From NCBI GenBank assembly GCA_002973575.1, contig PVEQ01000001.1, positions 124,001-188,000 of the forward strand: DNA of 64,000 bases, in the 5' to 3' direction. Below are positions 42,931 to 51,609 of the stretch, piece after piece (the stretch's first letter is position 1; the number at the start of each line of letters is the position of its first letter). The notes under the pieces are model-generated. The model worked only from the letters and a program-made list of their open reading frames with translations, did not search any database and was not told the DNA's origin. The DNA is from Sediminibacterium magnilacihabitans (GTDB lineage Bacteria > Bacteroidota > Bacteroidia > Chitinophagales > Chitinophagaceae). Made by a program: the position numbers and the translations under genes.

Positions 42931-43593
42931 ATGAAATACAGATTATTCATTTTGTTTCTTGCTGCAGTGATTGTATCAGGATGCAGTACCGCTTACAATT
43001 TGTCATACACAGATTACGACCAAACCGCTGACTTCGCTAAGTACAAGACCTTTTCCTGGATTCCTCATACAGACAATGATAACACTCCTTATCACAACCA
43101 GATTATTTTCAATAATACCATCAATTATTTTTCGCATGAATTGGCGGCAAGGGGTATGACTTTAGATAATGACAACCCGGATGTGCTCTTTGAACTCAAA
43201 GTAACAGAAAGTAAAAAGAGCAGGACTGAACAGGTCCGCACAACTGTTCCTGTCTATAATTATAATAATGCCTATCAGTACAGGGCCATTTCACCTCATA
43301 ACCCCTATTATAATGTTAACCCAAGGGCTTATTATTATAACAGGCCATTAAATTACAATTATAACAGCTATACATACGGCTATACTACCAAAACTGTAGA
43401 ATACATCCTGGGAGCAATAACTGTAAACGTTATTGACAGGAAGCAAAATAAGTTTATTTATACTGCCACAGTGGAAGCCGATTTATACGACCCCTCCACT
43501 CTGCAGAGAGAATTGCACCCTGCCGTGCATACACTTTTGGAAAATTACCCGGTAAAGCCCCCTGCGGTGACAAAAAAGAAAAATGGAAGATGA
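42931..43593 (+). CDS. DUF4136 lipoprotein, second copy
   Basis: 220 residues from the ATG at 42931, giving MKYRLFILFLAAVIVSGC with a lipobox; the ATG at 42886 precedes it in frame without a signal. The core has DYDQTADFAKYKTFSWIP, NNTINYFSHELAARGMTL, PDVLFELKV, and a Tyr/Asn-rich mid-section (NPYYNVNPRAYYYNRPLNYN). The end KFIYTATVEADLYDPS matches VWSGTANADLYDTA in the paralogue at 19954. It directly follows the RND permease (77 bases), just as the other copy follows a split CusA. Periplasmic, function unknown; association with RND pumps is the best clue. Confidence 0.85.
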   Translation: MKYRLFILFLAAVIVSGCSTAYNLSYTDYDQTADFAKYKTFSWIPHTDNDNTPYHNQIIFNNTINYFSHELAARGMTLDNDNPDVLFELKVTESKKSRTEQVRTTVPVYNYNNAYQYRAISPHNPYYNVNPRAYYYNRPLNYNYNSYTYGYTTKTVEYILGAITVNVIDRKQNKFIYTATVEADLYDPSTLQRELHPAVHTLLENYPVKPPAVTKKKNGR

Positions 43594-43679
43594 CAGCATA
43601 TTTATAAAAGTTAAATACGGTCTGGATATACATCACTTAACATGAATTTGATTTTAAAATATCATCTAAAACTAAAAAT

Positions 43680-44108
43680 ATGAAACAGTTATTTGCATTT
43701 GTTATGATGCTATTATCTGCATCATTTTTAAAGGCACAGGATATTATTATTTTGCGTACAGGAGAATCTATCAATGCCAGAATATCTGAAGTTGGCATCA
43801 GCGAAGTAAAGTATTTTAAATCTTCTAACCTTAGTGGGCCGGTATATGTTACTGCCAAAGCAGACATTGGCAGCATTGTATATGAAAATGGGAATAAAGA
43901 TGTATTTAATGCCCCTGCACAACAGCCAACTACCGTAATTGTACAACAACCAACACCACTTACTGTTTACACTGAACAATCCGTTCGCCGGATAAGCTTA
44001 TGGAACAGCGGCTGGTGGCATCCTATTGTCGTTAGTCATATTGACTTTGGGCACCATGGCGGATATTATTATGGTGGTCATCATGGAGGTCATGGCGGGC
44101 ATCATTAA
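43680..44108 (+). CDS. Secreted protein with Gly/His-rich C-terminal tail
   Basis: 142 residues; signal peptide ending FLKAQ. The first half (DIIILRTGESINARISEVGI to ADIGSIVYENGN) is like Bacteroidota lipid- or stress-associated beta domains that detect membrane state, though unnamed. After a Pro/Gln/Val linker (QQPTTVIVQQPTPL) the tail reads HIDFGHHGGYYYGGHHGG followed by more Gly-His, ten His in about 25 residues. The tail should bind Ni, Zn or Cu(II). It lies 86 bases after DUF4136 and is directly followed by the repeat element at 44120. Metal-scavenging role is inferred from the tail only. Confidence 0.65.
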   Translation: MKQLFAFVMMLLSASFLKAQDIIILRTGESINARISEVGISEVKYFKSSNLSGPVYVTAKADIGSIVYENGNKDVFNAPAQQPTTVIVQQPTPLTVYTEQSVRRISLWNSGWWHPIVVSHIDFGHHGGYYYGGHHGGHGGHH

Positions 44109-44119
44109 ATAGAAAAATA

Positions 44120-44195
44120 TGGGTCGGAGTCCTGCTTTGTTTGTCCCGTTTTAAAAATGGAAAACCTTTAGTAGCAGGGTTTCCGCACCCACCAA
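44120..44195 (+). repeat. Intergenic hairpin repeat, copy A
   Basis: 76 bases starting TGGGTCGGAGTCCTGC and ending GCAGGGTTTCCGCACCC plus ACCAA, folding as an outer stem (GGGT with ACCC, CCTGC with GCAGG) with an inner palindrome CCGTTTTAAAAATGG. It begins 11 bases after the stop at 44108. About 85 percent identical to copy B at 59361-59437, 15 kb away. Confidence 0.75.
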
Positions 44196-44256
44196 TTGAC
44201 AACTCTGTTTTAAACCGGATTTAATTCAAGTATTACTTTAAAATAAAGTCATTTCA

Positions 44257-44910
44257 ATGGAGCAGCAAAAAAAATTTATACCGGCACTCAGGTTCAAATG
44301 GCTTACTCCTGTATATGATTTTTTCATCAGTATTACTATGCCCGAGAAAAAGATTAAAAAGGCATTGATTTCCGATACAAATATCTATGCCGGTGCAAAG
44401 CTGCTTGATTTTGGGTGTGGCACTGCTACATTAACTATCATGGCAAAACAGTCATCGCCGGAGGCAAAAGTAACAGGCATTGATGTTGATAAAGAGATAT
44501 TGGAGAAAGCAACCAAAAAGATAAAAGAGGAAAGGCTGGATATTTTTTTATTTGATTATGATGGAAAACATTTGCCCTTTCAGCGTAATGCTTTTGACAG
44601 AGTAATTTCCTGCCTGGTTTTTCATCACCTTGATACAGATGTAAAACAAAATATGCTGGCAGAGATTTTCCGGGTTATGAATAAAGATGGTGAGTTGGTT
44701 ATTGCCGATTTTGGCCGTTCTAAATCATGGATTCAAAGAATGCTTTTTAATATGATAAGAAGCTTAGATGGATTTAAATCAACGGATGCAAATGCCAGAG
44801 GATTATTACCTGAAATGATTTCGGATGCCGGATTTGAAAATGTAGGCATTAAAAATCGCTTTAAGACAATGTTTGGTGAAGTACAAATAATCAGTGCGAA
44901 AAAAATATAA
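44257..44910 (+). CDS. Class I SAM-dependent methyltransferase
   Basis: 217 residues, cytoplasmic. SAM-binding motif I is LLDFGCGTATLT (about 48-59), followed by the acidic motif GIDVDKEIL, then motif with FQRNAFDRVISCLVFHHL and the post-motif ADFGRSK. It resembles the UbiE/ArsM-like branch. ArsM methylates arsenic and needs conserved Cys residues, of which only two are visible here (GCG and SCL), so ArsM activity is doubtful. Target unknown; a small thiol or lipid is possible. It lies 61 bases after repeat copy A and 18 before DUF2911. Confidence 0.8.
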   Translation: MEQQKKFIPALRFKWLTPVYDFFISITMPEKKIKKALISDTNIYAGAKLLDFGCGTATLTIMAKQSSPEAKVTGIDVDKEILEKATKKIKEERLDIFLFDYDGKHLPFQRNAFDRVISCLVFHHLDTDVKQNMLAEIFRVMNKDGELVIADFGRSKSWIQRMLFNMIRSLDGFKSTDANARGLLPEMISDAGFENVGIKNRFKTMFGEVQIISAKKI

Positions 44911-44928
44911 ATACAACTATACAGTATC

Positions 44929-45498
44929 ATGAGAAAGAAATTTTATTTACTGCTTTTAATAATTGGGTCAGCGCTTTCTGTAACAGCACAGGAACTAATG
45001 AAAGAGGAGGTTTGCTACAATCCTAATTTAAAAAAAGATACCAGCAAGAAAAGTATTAAATCTATGGCTTTTGCAGTTGTCAATGGCGATAGCATAAAGA
45101 TTAATTATCATTCTCCGGGTGTTCGTAAAAGAATTATTTGGGGCGGATTAGTTCCTTATGATGAGGTATGGGTAACAGGTGCTCATGATGCCACCACATT
45201 GGACATGCCACAGGCTTTTGTTGTGATCGGTAAAGAAATACCCGCCGGTAAATATGCTTTCTTCTCCATCCCTGGTAAAAAAGAATGGACTTTGATAATA
45301 AATAAAAACTGGAAACAGCATCTTGCCACAGAGTACGATGAAAAAGATGATGTAGTGAGAATAAAAGTGAAACCGAAGAAAAATAATTATACCGAAAGAC
45401 TGCAATATTTTATAGAACCTGCTAACGGTAATAGTGTAAACATTGCTATGGCTTGGGAACAAATAAAAATTGAATTTGAACTAAAAATTATAAAATAA
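44929..45498 (+). CDS. DUF2911 secreted protein
   Basis: 189 residues with a signal peptide (LLLLIIGSALSVTAQE). The DUF2911 domain is clear: INYHSPGVRKRIIWGGLVPY, then VWVTGAHDATTLDM, IPAGKYAFFSIPGKKEWTLI and AMAWEQIKIEFEL at the end. Function unknown. Proteins of this family are exported and may bind small molecules. In this window it is the second of a string of periplasmic genes leading to the multicopper oxidase and CPH-type ATPase, and sits 5 bases before the NTF2-like gene, so it is likely co-transcribed with them. Confidence 0.88.
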   Translation: MRKKFYLLLLIIGSALSVTAQELMKEEVCYNPNLKKDTSKKSIKSMAFAVVNGDSIKINYHSPGVRKRIIWGGLVPYDEVWVTGAHDATTLDMPQAFVVIGKEIPAGKYAFFSIPGKKEWTLIINKNWKQHLATEYDEKDDVVRIKVKPKKNNYTERLQYFIEPANGNSVNIAMAWEQIKIEFELKIIK

Positions 45499-45503
45499 TT
45501 ACT

Positions 45504-46031
45504 ATGAAAAGAATACTATTCTTTATTGCTTTTACTTTGACTATTTCCTTACCATCATTTTCTCAAAGTAAAGAAGATGGCACCGACCGTGCCGCAATCA
45601 AACAATATTTTAGGGACAGAGATACGAATACAGTCTCACCTAAAACTAAATATATTAATGCGGTCAGGGCTGTCCTGAAACAATACAACAGTGCATTAGA
45701 AAAGCTGGATATAACAGGCACAGAAAACCTTTTTGCTGACGATGCTGTAATTTATGAATCCGGTGAAAATGAAGGGCCTTATACCAGTTATATGCAAGAA
45801 CATTTGAGATCTGAGTTAAAGCAGTACAAATCACTAAAATTTACTGATTACAAAGTGGAGGTTATAATTGCGGGCAATTATGCTTTTACTACAGAGACAT
45901 ACAACTATGTAATAGTAGTTGCAAAAGACAATACAGAGGCGAAATATAAAGGTGTTACCACCGCCATACTAAAGAGAGCAAAAGGTGAATGGAAAATTTC
46001 AGTAAGTCACAATTCATCAGGAAAACAATAA
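45504..46031 (+). CDS. Secreted NTF2-like protein, second copy
   Basis: 175 residues, signal peptide ending PSFSQ, then an extra acidic/basic linker (GTDRAAIKQYFRDRDTN) absent from the paralogue at 36093. The cone fold has AVLKQYNSALEKLDITGTEN, AVIYESGENEGPY, SLKFTDYKVEV and TAILKRAKGEWKISVSHN. Two secreted NTF2-like genes in two different metal operons suggests a real association rather than a random neighbour. No metal ligands are obvious, so a small-molecule or lipid ligand is as likely. It is 4 bases before the Met-rich DUF2231 gene. Confidence 0.8.
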   Translation: MKRILFFIAFTLTISLPSFSQSKEDGTDRAAIKQYFRDRDTNTVSPKTKYINAVRAVLKQYNSALEKLDITGTENLFADDAVIYESGENEGPYTSYMQEHLRSELKQYKSLKFTDYKVEVIIAGNYAFTTETYNYVIVVAKDNTEAKYKGVTTAILKRAKGEWKISVSHNSSGKQ

Positions 46032-46035
46032 AGTA

Positions 46036-47004
46036 ATGTTCAAAGATTTTTCTTCATTACATCCACTGGCGGTGCATTTCCCCATTGTGCTTATTCTATT
46101 GGCTGCCGTTTTACAGGCCGTTCTGGTTTGGAAAGACCTGAAGCAGATTAAATGGGTTACACTTGTTATCATGGCCGGTGCTTTCTTTTCATCCCTTGCC
46201 GCCAGCACCATCTTTCATGCAGAGCCATCAACAGATGCCCCTAAAGCAGCTTTGGAAATATTTGTGCAGCATGAGAAATATGCTCAATTAACATTATGGA
46301 CGAGTGGTATCACTTTGTTATTAAAGTGTATCGGCGTTTTCTTTAAAATTAATCGTCGCTCATTTGAAATTATTGTACTTGTATCCGCAGTCATTGCTGC
46401 TGTTTTTCTTTCCATTGCAGGTCACCATGGGGCAAAACTTACCCATGTGGCCGGTGTGGGGCCAATGGGTAAATACCTGATGAAAGGCCATGGCGCTGTT
46501 GAAGATATGGAAGGCATGGATATGAAGAATGATTCAGAATTGAAGATGAATGATACTATGCCTGGTATGAACACTATGGATAAAATGTCAGGTATGGATA
46601 CAAAGAAGATGGACTCTTCTATGAGTATGAAAGACATGGTTATGCCCGGAATGAGTAAAAGCAGGGATATTAAAGATATGAAGGGGATGAAGAATATGCC
46701 AGGTATGAAAGGCATGGATGAAATGAAGGACATGAAGGATATGCCGGGCGTGGATAAAATGAAAATGGATTCATCCATGAACATGAAAGACATGAAGGAT
46801 ATGAAAATGGATTCCTCTATGAAAGATATGAATAACATGCCCGGAATGGATAAAATGAAAATGGACTCATCTATGAACATGAAGGACATTGATATGTCAG
46901 GTATGGGAGATATGAAAATGCCTGTAAAAAACCCGATGGATACATTGCGTTTTCCTGACAACAATCCGGGCCGTAAAAAGAATTATAAGCAGAATAAACA
47001 ATAA
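46036..47004 (+). CDS. DUF2231 membrane protein with a long Met-rich tail
   Basis: 322 residues. The first 150 form a four-helix DUF2231 domain (HPLAVHFPIVLILLAAVLQA, FFSSLAASTIFHAE, HHGAKLTHVAG). From about residue 155 to 300 the chain consists almost wholly of MDM, MKM and MPGM units (for example PGMNTMDKMSGMDTKK and DKMKMDSSMNMKDMKD), about 50 Met in 145 residues. Met-rich tracts bind Cu(I) and Ag(I) as in CopC, CusF-like and PcoE proteins; a tail of this size on a membrane anchor is unusual. The tail should face the periplasm. It lies 11 bases before the multicopper oxidase-barrel fusion, so it may hand Cu(I) to it. Confidence 0.85.
   Translation: MFKDFSSLHPLAVHFPIVLILLAAVLQAVLVWKDLKQIKWVTLVIMAGAFFSSLAASTIFHAEPSTDAPKAALEIFVQHEKYAQLTLWTSGITLLLKCIGVFFKINRRSFEIIVLVSAVIAAVFLSIAGHHGAKLTHVAGVGPMGKYLMKGHGAVEDMEGMDMKNDSELKMNDTMPGMNTMDKMSGMDTKKMDSSMSMKDMVMPGMSKSRDIKDMKGMKNMPGMKGMDEMKDMKDMPGVDKMKMDSSMNMKDMKDMKMDSSMKDMNNMPGMDKMKMDSSMNMKDIDMSGMGDMKMPVKNPMDTLRFPDNNPGRKKNYKQNKQ
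46753..46887 (+). repeat. Tandem 39-bp coding repeat in the Met-rich tail
   Basis: Two near-identical 39-base units (46753-46791 and 46849-46887) encode DKMKMDSSMNMKD, separated by KDMKMDSSMKDMNNMPGM-type sequence with further partial copies. The differences are mostly synonymous, so selection for Met content and recent duplication are both likely. Confidence 0.75.
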
Positions 47005-47015
47005 ATGATAACTAC

Positions 47016-49277
47016 ATGAAGAAACTGTTTTCATTTATATTGCTGATTCCGGTTTGCACTGTTGCACAGATGAAACATTCCATGTCATCAGCAAAAGGCG
47101 ACAGCACAAAAAAGATTACATCGTACAATTTTCCTTTAAAGCCAAACCAACTTGCATTTGGAAAAATTTACCAGGGTAAAAAAGTGGAGTATGACCTGTA
47201 TGTAACTGACACCATGGTAAACTTTACAGGCAAACGCCGTCATGCCATTGCTATCAACGGGCAGATTCCGGCCCCGATTCTTGAGTTTACCGAGGGTGAT
47301 ACTGCCATCATCCGGGTACATAACATGATGAAGATGGAAACATCTATTCACTGGCATGGCATATTATTGCCTAACAAAGAAGATGGCGTTCCCTATTTAA
47401 CAACGTCTCCCGTTAAGCCTGGCCAAACTTATACTTTCACTTTCCCGTTAATACAAAGCGGCACCTACTGGTATCACTCACATACCATGCTTCAGGAACA
47501 AAGTGGTTTATATGGTTCTATTGTAATCCATCCGGCCAAGCCAGAACCTCAATTGAAAGAGTATGTATTATTATTATCAGACTGGACAGATGAAAACCCA
47601 CATCAGGTAATGCGTTACCTAAAACGTGGCGGTGAATGGTATGCTATTAAAAAAGGTGCATTGCAAAGTTATGGAGAAGCAATTGCAGCAGGTGCATTCA
47701 AAGATAAACTCAAACAGGAATGGCAGCGTATGCCTGCCATGGATGTCTCAGATGTTTATTACAATAAATTTTTACTGAACGGACAGGAAACAAACGAGTT
47801 TAAAGATGCAAAGCCGGGAGAAATAATCCGGCTTCGGATTATTAATGGTTCAGCCTCTACATACTTCAATCTGCAATATGCAAACAGCTATATGCGTATA
47901 ATTGCTGCCGATGGTATCAACGTTACACCTGTTAATGTAAATAAGCTTGAAATCGCTATTGCAGAAACCTATGATGTATTGATTACCGTACCGGAATCAG
48001 GCGCAGCTGAACTTCGGGCTACTTCATGGGATGTAACAGGATACTCATCTGCTTATTTCGGCAACGGCTCTATTATTAAAGCCCCTGATATTCCAAGGCT
48101 GAATTATTTTAAAATGATGAAGGAAATGGGCAACATGAATATGAAAGGGACGGATATGAGTAAAATGCAGGGCATGAATATGAAAGGCATGAACATGTCT
48201 AACGATACCGTGTCAGCAAAGAAGAAAACGGATATGCAGAATATGGAGGGAATGAAGATGGATGATATGCAGGGCATGGATATTAAGATGGACATGCCGG
48301 GTGAATTTAATTACAACATGCTGCGGGCACTGCATCCAACAACGTTAGATTCTTCATTATCGCCAAGGGAAATTAAACTAACGCTAACCGGTAATATGCT
48401 CCGGTATGTCTGGTCGTTCAATTATAAAAATTTATCGGCTGCTGATAAAATCCTTATCAGAAAAGGCGAAAGAGTGCGGTTCGTTTTAACCAATAACACT
48501 ATGATGCGGCACCCATTGCATTTGCATGGGCATTTTTTCCGGTTCATCAATGCGCAGGGTGAGTATTCACCAATGAAACACACATTCGATATTAAACCAA
48601 TGGAGACTGTTACCATAGAGTTTGAGGCTAATGAACAACAGGACTGGTTTTTTCATTGCCATATTTTATACCACATGATGGCTGGTATGGCCAGGATAGT
48701 AAGCTATGAAGGAAGTGAGCAAAATGAATTTGCAAAAACCAGCTATAAGAAATTAAAGAAGGAAGATAATGCAATCTATCCCTGGTATGATTTATCTGTA
48801 CACACACAGGGGGCATGGTTGAGTGGAAATATTTCAAACAATAAAATGGCATTGGAATTTGAAGGTCGTGTAAGCTGGAAAGGAAACTATGAAACAGAAA
48901 CACATTTGCTCCGCTACCTTGACAAAAATCAATACCTGGCCTTTTATATAGGATATGATTACCGGAAAAATAAAACGCTTCCGTTGTTTAACAAACCGAA
49001 TAGCAAAGATAACCGGCATGTTTTGGATGCAGGCTTTTACTATTTGCTGCCTATGCTAATCCGTTCTGAATGGAGAATTGACCACACCGGACGTTTACGA
49101 CTACAACTGGAAAGAAGGGATTTACCCTTGAGCAATAACTTCTTTTTTGATTTCAGAATAAATACTGATAAGGAATATAATGTAGCGGCAAGATACATGA
49201 TTGCCAAATCGTTTTCTATCAGCACAAATTATGACAGTGATTACAAATGGGGAATTGGATTAACATGGCATTACTGA
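47016..49277 (+). CDS. Multicopper oxidase fused to a C-terminal putative outer-membrane barrel
   Basis: 753 residues. Signal peptide near residue 18 (CTVAQ). Three cupredoxin domains: HWHG at 112-115, WYHSHT at 152-157, HPLHLHGHFF near 498 and HCHILYHMMAGM near 546, giving all trinuclear and type 1 ligands. A Met-rich insert (about 365-430: MGNMNMKGTDMSKMQG and similar) resembles that of CueO. After residue 565 there are about 190 extra residues, YPWYDLSVHTQGAWLSGNIS onward, of alternating hydrophobic/polar strands that end in GIGLTWHY, an aromatic terminus like the BAM signal. This resembles CopB-type barrels. Fusion would tether Cu(I) oxidation to the outer membrane. Confidence 0.85.
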   Translation: MKKLFSFILLIPVCTVAQMKHSMSSAKGDSTKKITSYNFPLKPNQLAFGKIYQGKKVEYDLYVTDTMVNFTGKRRHAIAINGQIPAPILEFTEGDTAIIRVHNMMKMETSIHWHGILLPNKEDGVPYLTTSPVKPGQTYTFTFPLIQSGTYWYHSHTMLQEQSGLYGSIVIHPAKPEPQLKEYVLLLSDWTDENPHQVMRYLKRGGEWYAIKKGALQSYGEAIAAGAFKDKLKQEWQRMPAMDVSDVYYNKFLLNGQETNEFKDAKPGEIIRLRIINGSASTYFNLQYANSYMRIIAADGINVTPVNVNKLEIAIAETYDVLITVPESGAAELRATSWDVTGYSSAYFGNGSIIKAPDIPRLNYFKMMKEMGNMNMKGTDMSKMQGMNMKGMNMSNDTVSAKKKTDMQNMEGMKMDDMQGMDIKMDMPGEFNYNMLRALHPTTLDSSLSPREIKLTLTGNMLRYVWSFNYKNLSAADKILIRKGERVRFVLTNNTMMRHPLHLHGHFFRFINAQGEYSPMKHTFDIKPMETVTIEFEANEQQDWFFHCHILYHMMAGMARIVSYEGSEQNEFAKTSYKKLKKEDNAIYPWYDLSVHTQGAWLSGNISNNKMALEFEGRVSWKGNYETETHLLRYLDKNQYLAFYIGYDYRKNKTLPLFNKPNSKDNRHVLDAGFYYLLPMLIRSEWRIDHTGRLRLQLERRDLPLSNNFFFDFRINTDKEYNVAARYMIAKSFSISTNYDSDYKWGIGLTWHY

Positions 49278-49305
49278 GAAATTAAACAACGCATAAAAAT
49301 GTTTT

Positions 49306-51591
49306 ATGGAACATAATAACGACAGCAAACAAAAATATACCTGCCTTATGCACCTGGAAGTTATAGAGGACAGACCGGGTATTTGCCCGAAGTGTGGAAT
49401 GATGCTCATTCCGATTGGCACAAAAGAGGAAGAACATTCTCATTCCCAACATCAACATACCGATTATAAAAAAGAGGAGCCTTCTTCTCATGAAGAGCAT
49501 GTTGCACCAATTGCAGAAGTGAGAAACACACAAGGGTTTCAGAAATACACCTGTCCCATGCATCCGCAAATAGTACAGGATAATCCCGGCAAATGTCCTT
49601 TATGCGGGATGACACTCGTACCACTTACCAAGCCCGGTGCACAAGGAGGGCATGAAACTCATTCATCAGGTATTGCAGATTTCAAAAAACGCTTCTATGT
49701 TGTTTTAATACTGACAATACCCATCATGTTGTTGTCGCAAATGATACAGCATTGGCTGAATATTCATATCAGTTTTCCCGGTTCAAAATATGTATTGCTC
49801 ATTCTATCATCCATTGTATTCTTTTACGGAGGCTGGCCTTTTTTGAAAGGATTGGTTGGAGAAATGCGGGCAAAGAACCCAGGGATGATGACACTTGTAG
49901 CTTTTGCCATTTCAATAGCCTATGTGTACAGTGTGGCAACGGTATTTGGATTAAAAGGCATGGATTTCTTTTGGGAATTGGCCACTTTGATTTTAATAAT
50001 GCTGCTGGGTCACTGGATAGAAATGAAATCGGTAGCAGGCGCTTCCAGAGAACTGGAGCTGCTGGTGCAATTAATGCCTGATGATGCCCATTTGGTGAAT
50101 GGAGATAAAATAACCGATGTAAAAACAGAATCGCTGAAAGAAAATGATGTAATACTTATCAAACCTGGTGAGAAAGTAGCCGCAGATGGTGTTATTGCAG
50201 ATGGCGAAAGTTATCTTAATGAATCCATGCTCACCGGTGAATCAAAACCTGTTGAAAAAACAAAAGGAGATAAAGTAATTGCAGGTTCTATTAATGGAAA
50301 CGGCGCTATTAAAGTATCCGTATTACATGGTGCAGCGGATTCTTATTTATCACAAGTGATAAAACTGGTACAGGATGCCCAAAAATCAAAATCAAAAACA
50401 CAATTAATTGCAGACAGGGCAGCAAGATGGCTGACACTGATTGCTATTGTAGCTGGCATTACTACATTCCTTGTTTGGTATTTATCTGGAAAGGATTTAG
50501 CTTTTTCCATTGAGAGGATGGTAACTGTTATTGTGATTTGCTGTCCCCATGCATTAGGATTAGCAGTGCCATTGGTGGTAGCGAAATCAACTGCCCTATC
50601 AGCAAAACATGGTTTATTGATAAAGAACAGAACGGCGTTTGAAAACGCAAGAAAGATAACTACCCTGGTATTTGATAAAACAGGAACGCTGACAGTTGGT
50701 AAGTTTCAGGTGGTGCGGTATGTAACGCATAATGATAAATACACCCAGGAACAAATACTCAAATACGCAGCAGCACTTGAACAAAATTCAGAACATCCTA
50801 TAGCAACCGGCATAACCGCCAAAGCAAAAGAACTGAATCTTGAACTTCCTGCTGTTACTGGATTTGAAGCAATAACCGGTAAGGGCATAGCAGGAATCAT
50901 TGACAAAAAAGATATTCTGGTAGTAAGCCCGGGATACCTGCAGGAAAAATTTACTTTTCTTACAAAAGACAGTGCTGTAAAAGCGGAGGAAACATTAGTC
51001 TTTGTATTAATTGATGATGATATTGCCGGCTCCATTGCACTGGCTGATGAAATAAGACCTGAATCAGCAGAAGCAATTAAAACATTGCATGAAAATAATA
51101 TCAAGGCAATCTTATTAACCGGCGATAATGCAACTGTGGCAAAAGGTGTAAGTGAACGATTAGGCATGGACAGTTTTTTTGCTGAAGTATTGCCACATCA
51201 GAAATTAGAGAAAATAAAAGAGTTGCAGGATAAAGGAGAATATGTTGCAATGACAGGTGATGGTGTAAATGATGCACCTGCTTTGGCACAGGCCAATGTA
51301 GGGATTGCAGTTGGTTCAGGTTCTGATATTGCCGCCGAAACAGCGGGGATTGTATTGGTTAACAGCAATCCTAAAGACGTTGTTTCATTGATTCAGTTTG
51401 GTAAAGCCACTTACAAAAAGATGATGCAGAATTTGATGTGGGCTACAGGTTATAACGTAGTGGCTTTACCATTGGCGGCAGGTGTGCTGTACAAAATGGG
51501 CATATTATTAAGCCCTGCTGCCGGTGCTGTATTAATGAGTGTAAGCACAGTTGTGGTAGCGATTAATGCAAGTTTGCTAAAAGTAAAATAG
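49306..51591 (+). CDS. copB: Copper-exporting P1B-3 ATPase (CopB-type) with two heavy-metal-binding domains
   Basis: 761 residues, ATP-driven export of Cu(II)/Cu(I)/Ag(I). N-terminus: heavy-metal-binding domains at about residues 9-38 (YTCLMHLEVIEDRPGI, CPKCGMM) and 81-110 (YTCPMHPQIVQDNPGK, CPLCGMT), joined by a His-rich linker (EEHSHSQHQHTD). No HMA domain. Actuator motif TGESKPVEK (about 309), metal-binding TM6 motif CCPHALG (CPH, about 411), and DKTGTLT (about 456), then TGDGVNDAPA. CPH rather than CPC defines P1B-3 pumps. It follows the multicopper oxidase by 28 bases, linking cytoplasmic export to periplasmic oxidation. Confidence 0.95.
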   Translation: MEHNNDSKQKYTCLMHLEVIEDRPGICPKCGMMLIPIGTKEEEHSHSQHQHTDYKKEEPSSHEEHVAPIAEVRNTQGFQKYTCPMHPQIVQDNPGKCPLCGMTLVPLTKPGAQGGHETHSSGIADFKKRFYVVLILTIPIMLLSQMIQHWLNIHISFPGSKYVLLILSSIVFFYGGWPFLKGLVGEMRAKNPGMMTLVAFAISIAYVYSVATVFGLKGMDFFWELATLILIMLLGHWIEMKSVAGASRELELLVQLMPDDAHLVNGDKITDVKTESLKENDVILIKPGEKVAADGVIADGESYLNESMLTGESKPVEKTKGDKVIAGSINGNGAIKVSVLHGAADSYLSQVIKLVQDAQKSKSKTQLIADRAARWLTLIAIVAGITTFLVWYLSGKDLAFSIERMVTVIVICCPHALGLAVPLVVAKSTALSAKHGLLIKNRTAFENARKITTLVFDKTGTLTVGKFQVVRYVTHNDKYTQEQILKYAAALEQNSEHPIATGITAKAKELNLELPAVTGFEAITGKGIAGIIDKKDILVVSPGYLQEKFTFLTKDSAVKAEETLVFVLIDDDIAGSIALADEIRPESAEAIKTLHENNIKAILLTGDNATVAKGVSERLGMDSFFAEVLPHQKLEKIKELQDKGEYVAMTGDGVNDAPALAQANVGIAVGSGSDIAAETAGIVLVNSNPKDVVSLIQFGKATYKKMMQNLMWATGYNVVALPLAAGVLYKMGILLSPAAGAVLMSVSTVVVAINASLLKVK

Positions 51592-51609
51592 CGTTAGCGA
51601 TAAAAAAGA

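Noticed and set aside
44257-44910. ArsM arsenite methyltransferase
   Set aside because: The SAM fold is present but the three conserved Cys residues of ArsM are not, and no other arsenic genes are nearby.
46422-46964. 180-codon minus-strand ORF opposite the Met-rich tail
   Set aside because: Its Ile/Ser/Phe repeats are just the reverse complement of ATG-rich repeats; no independent coding evidence.
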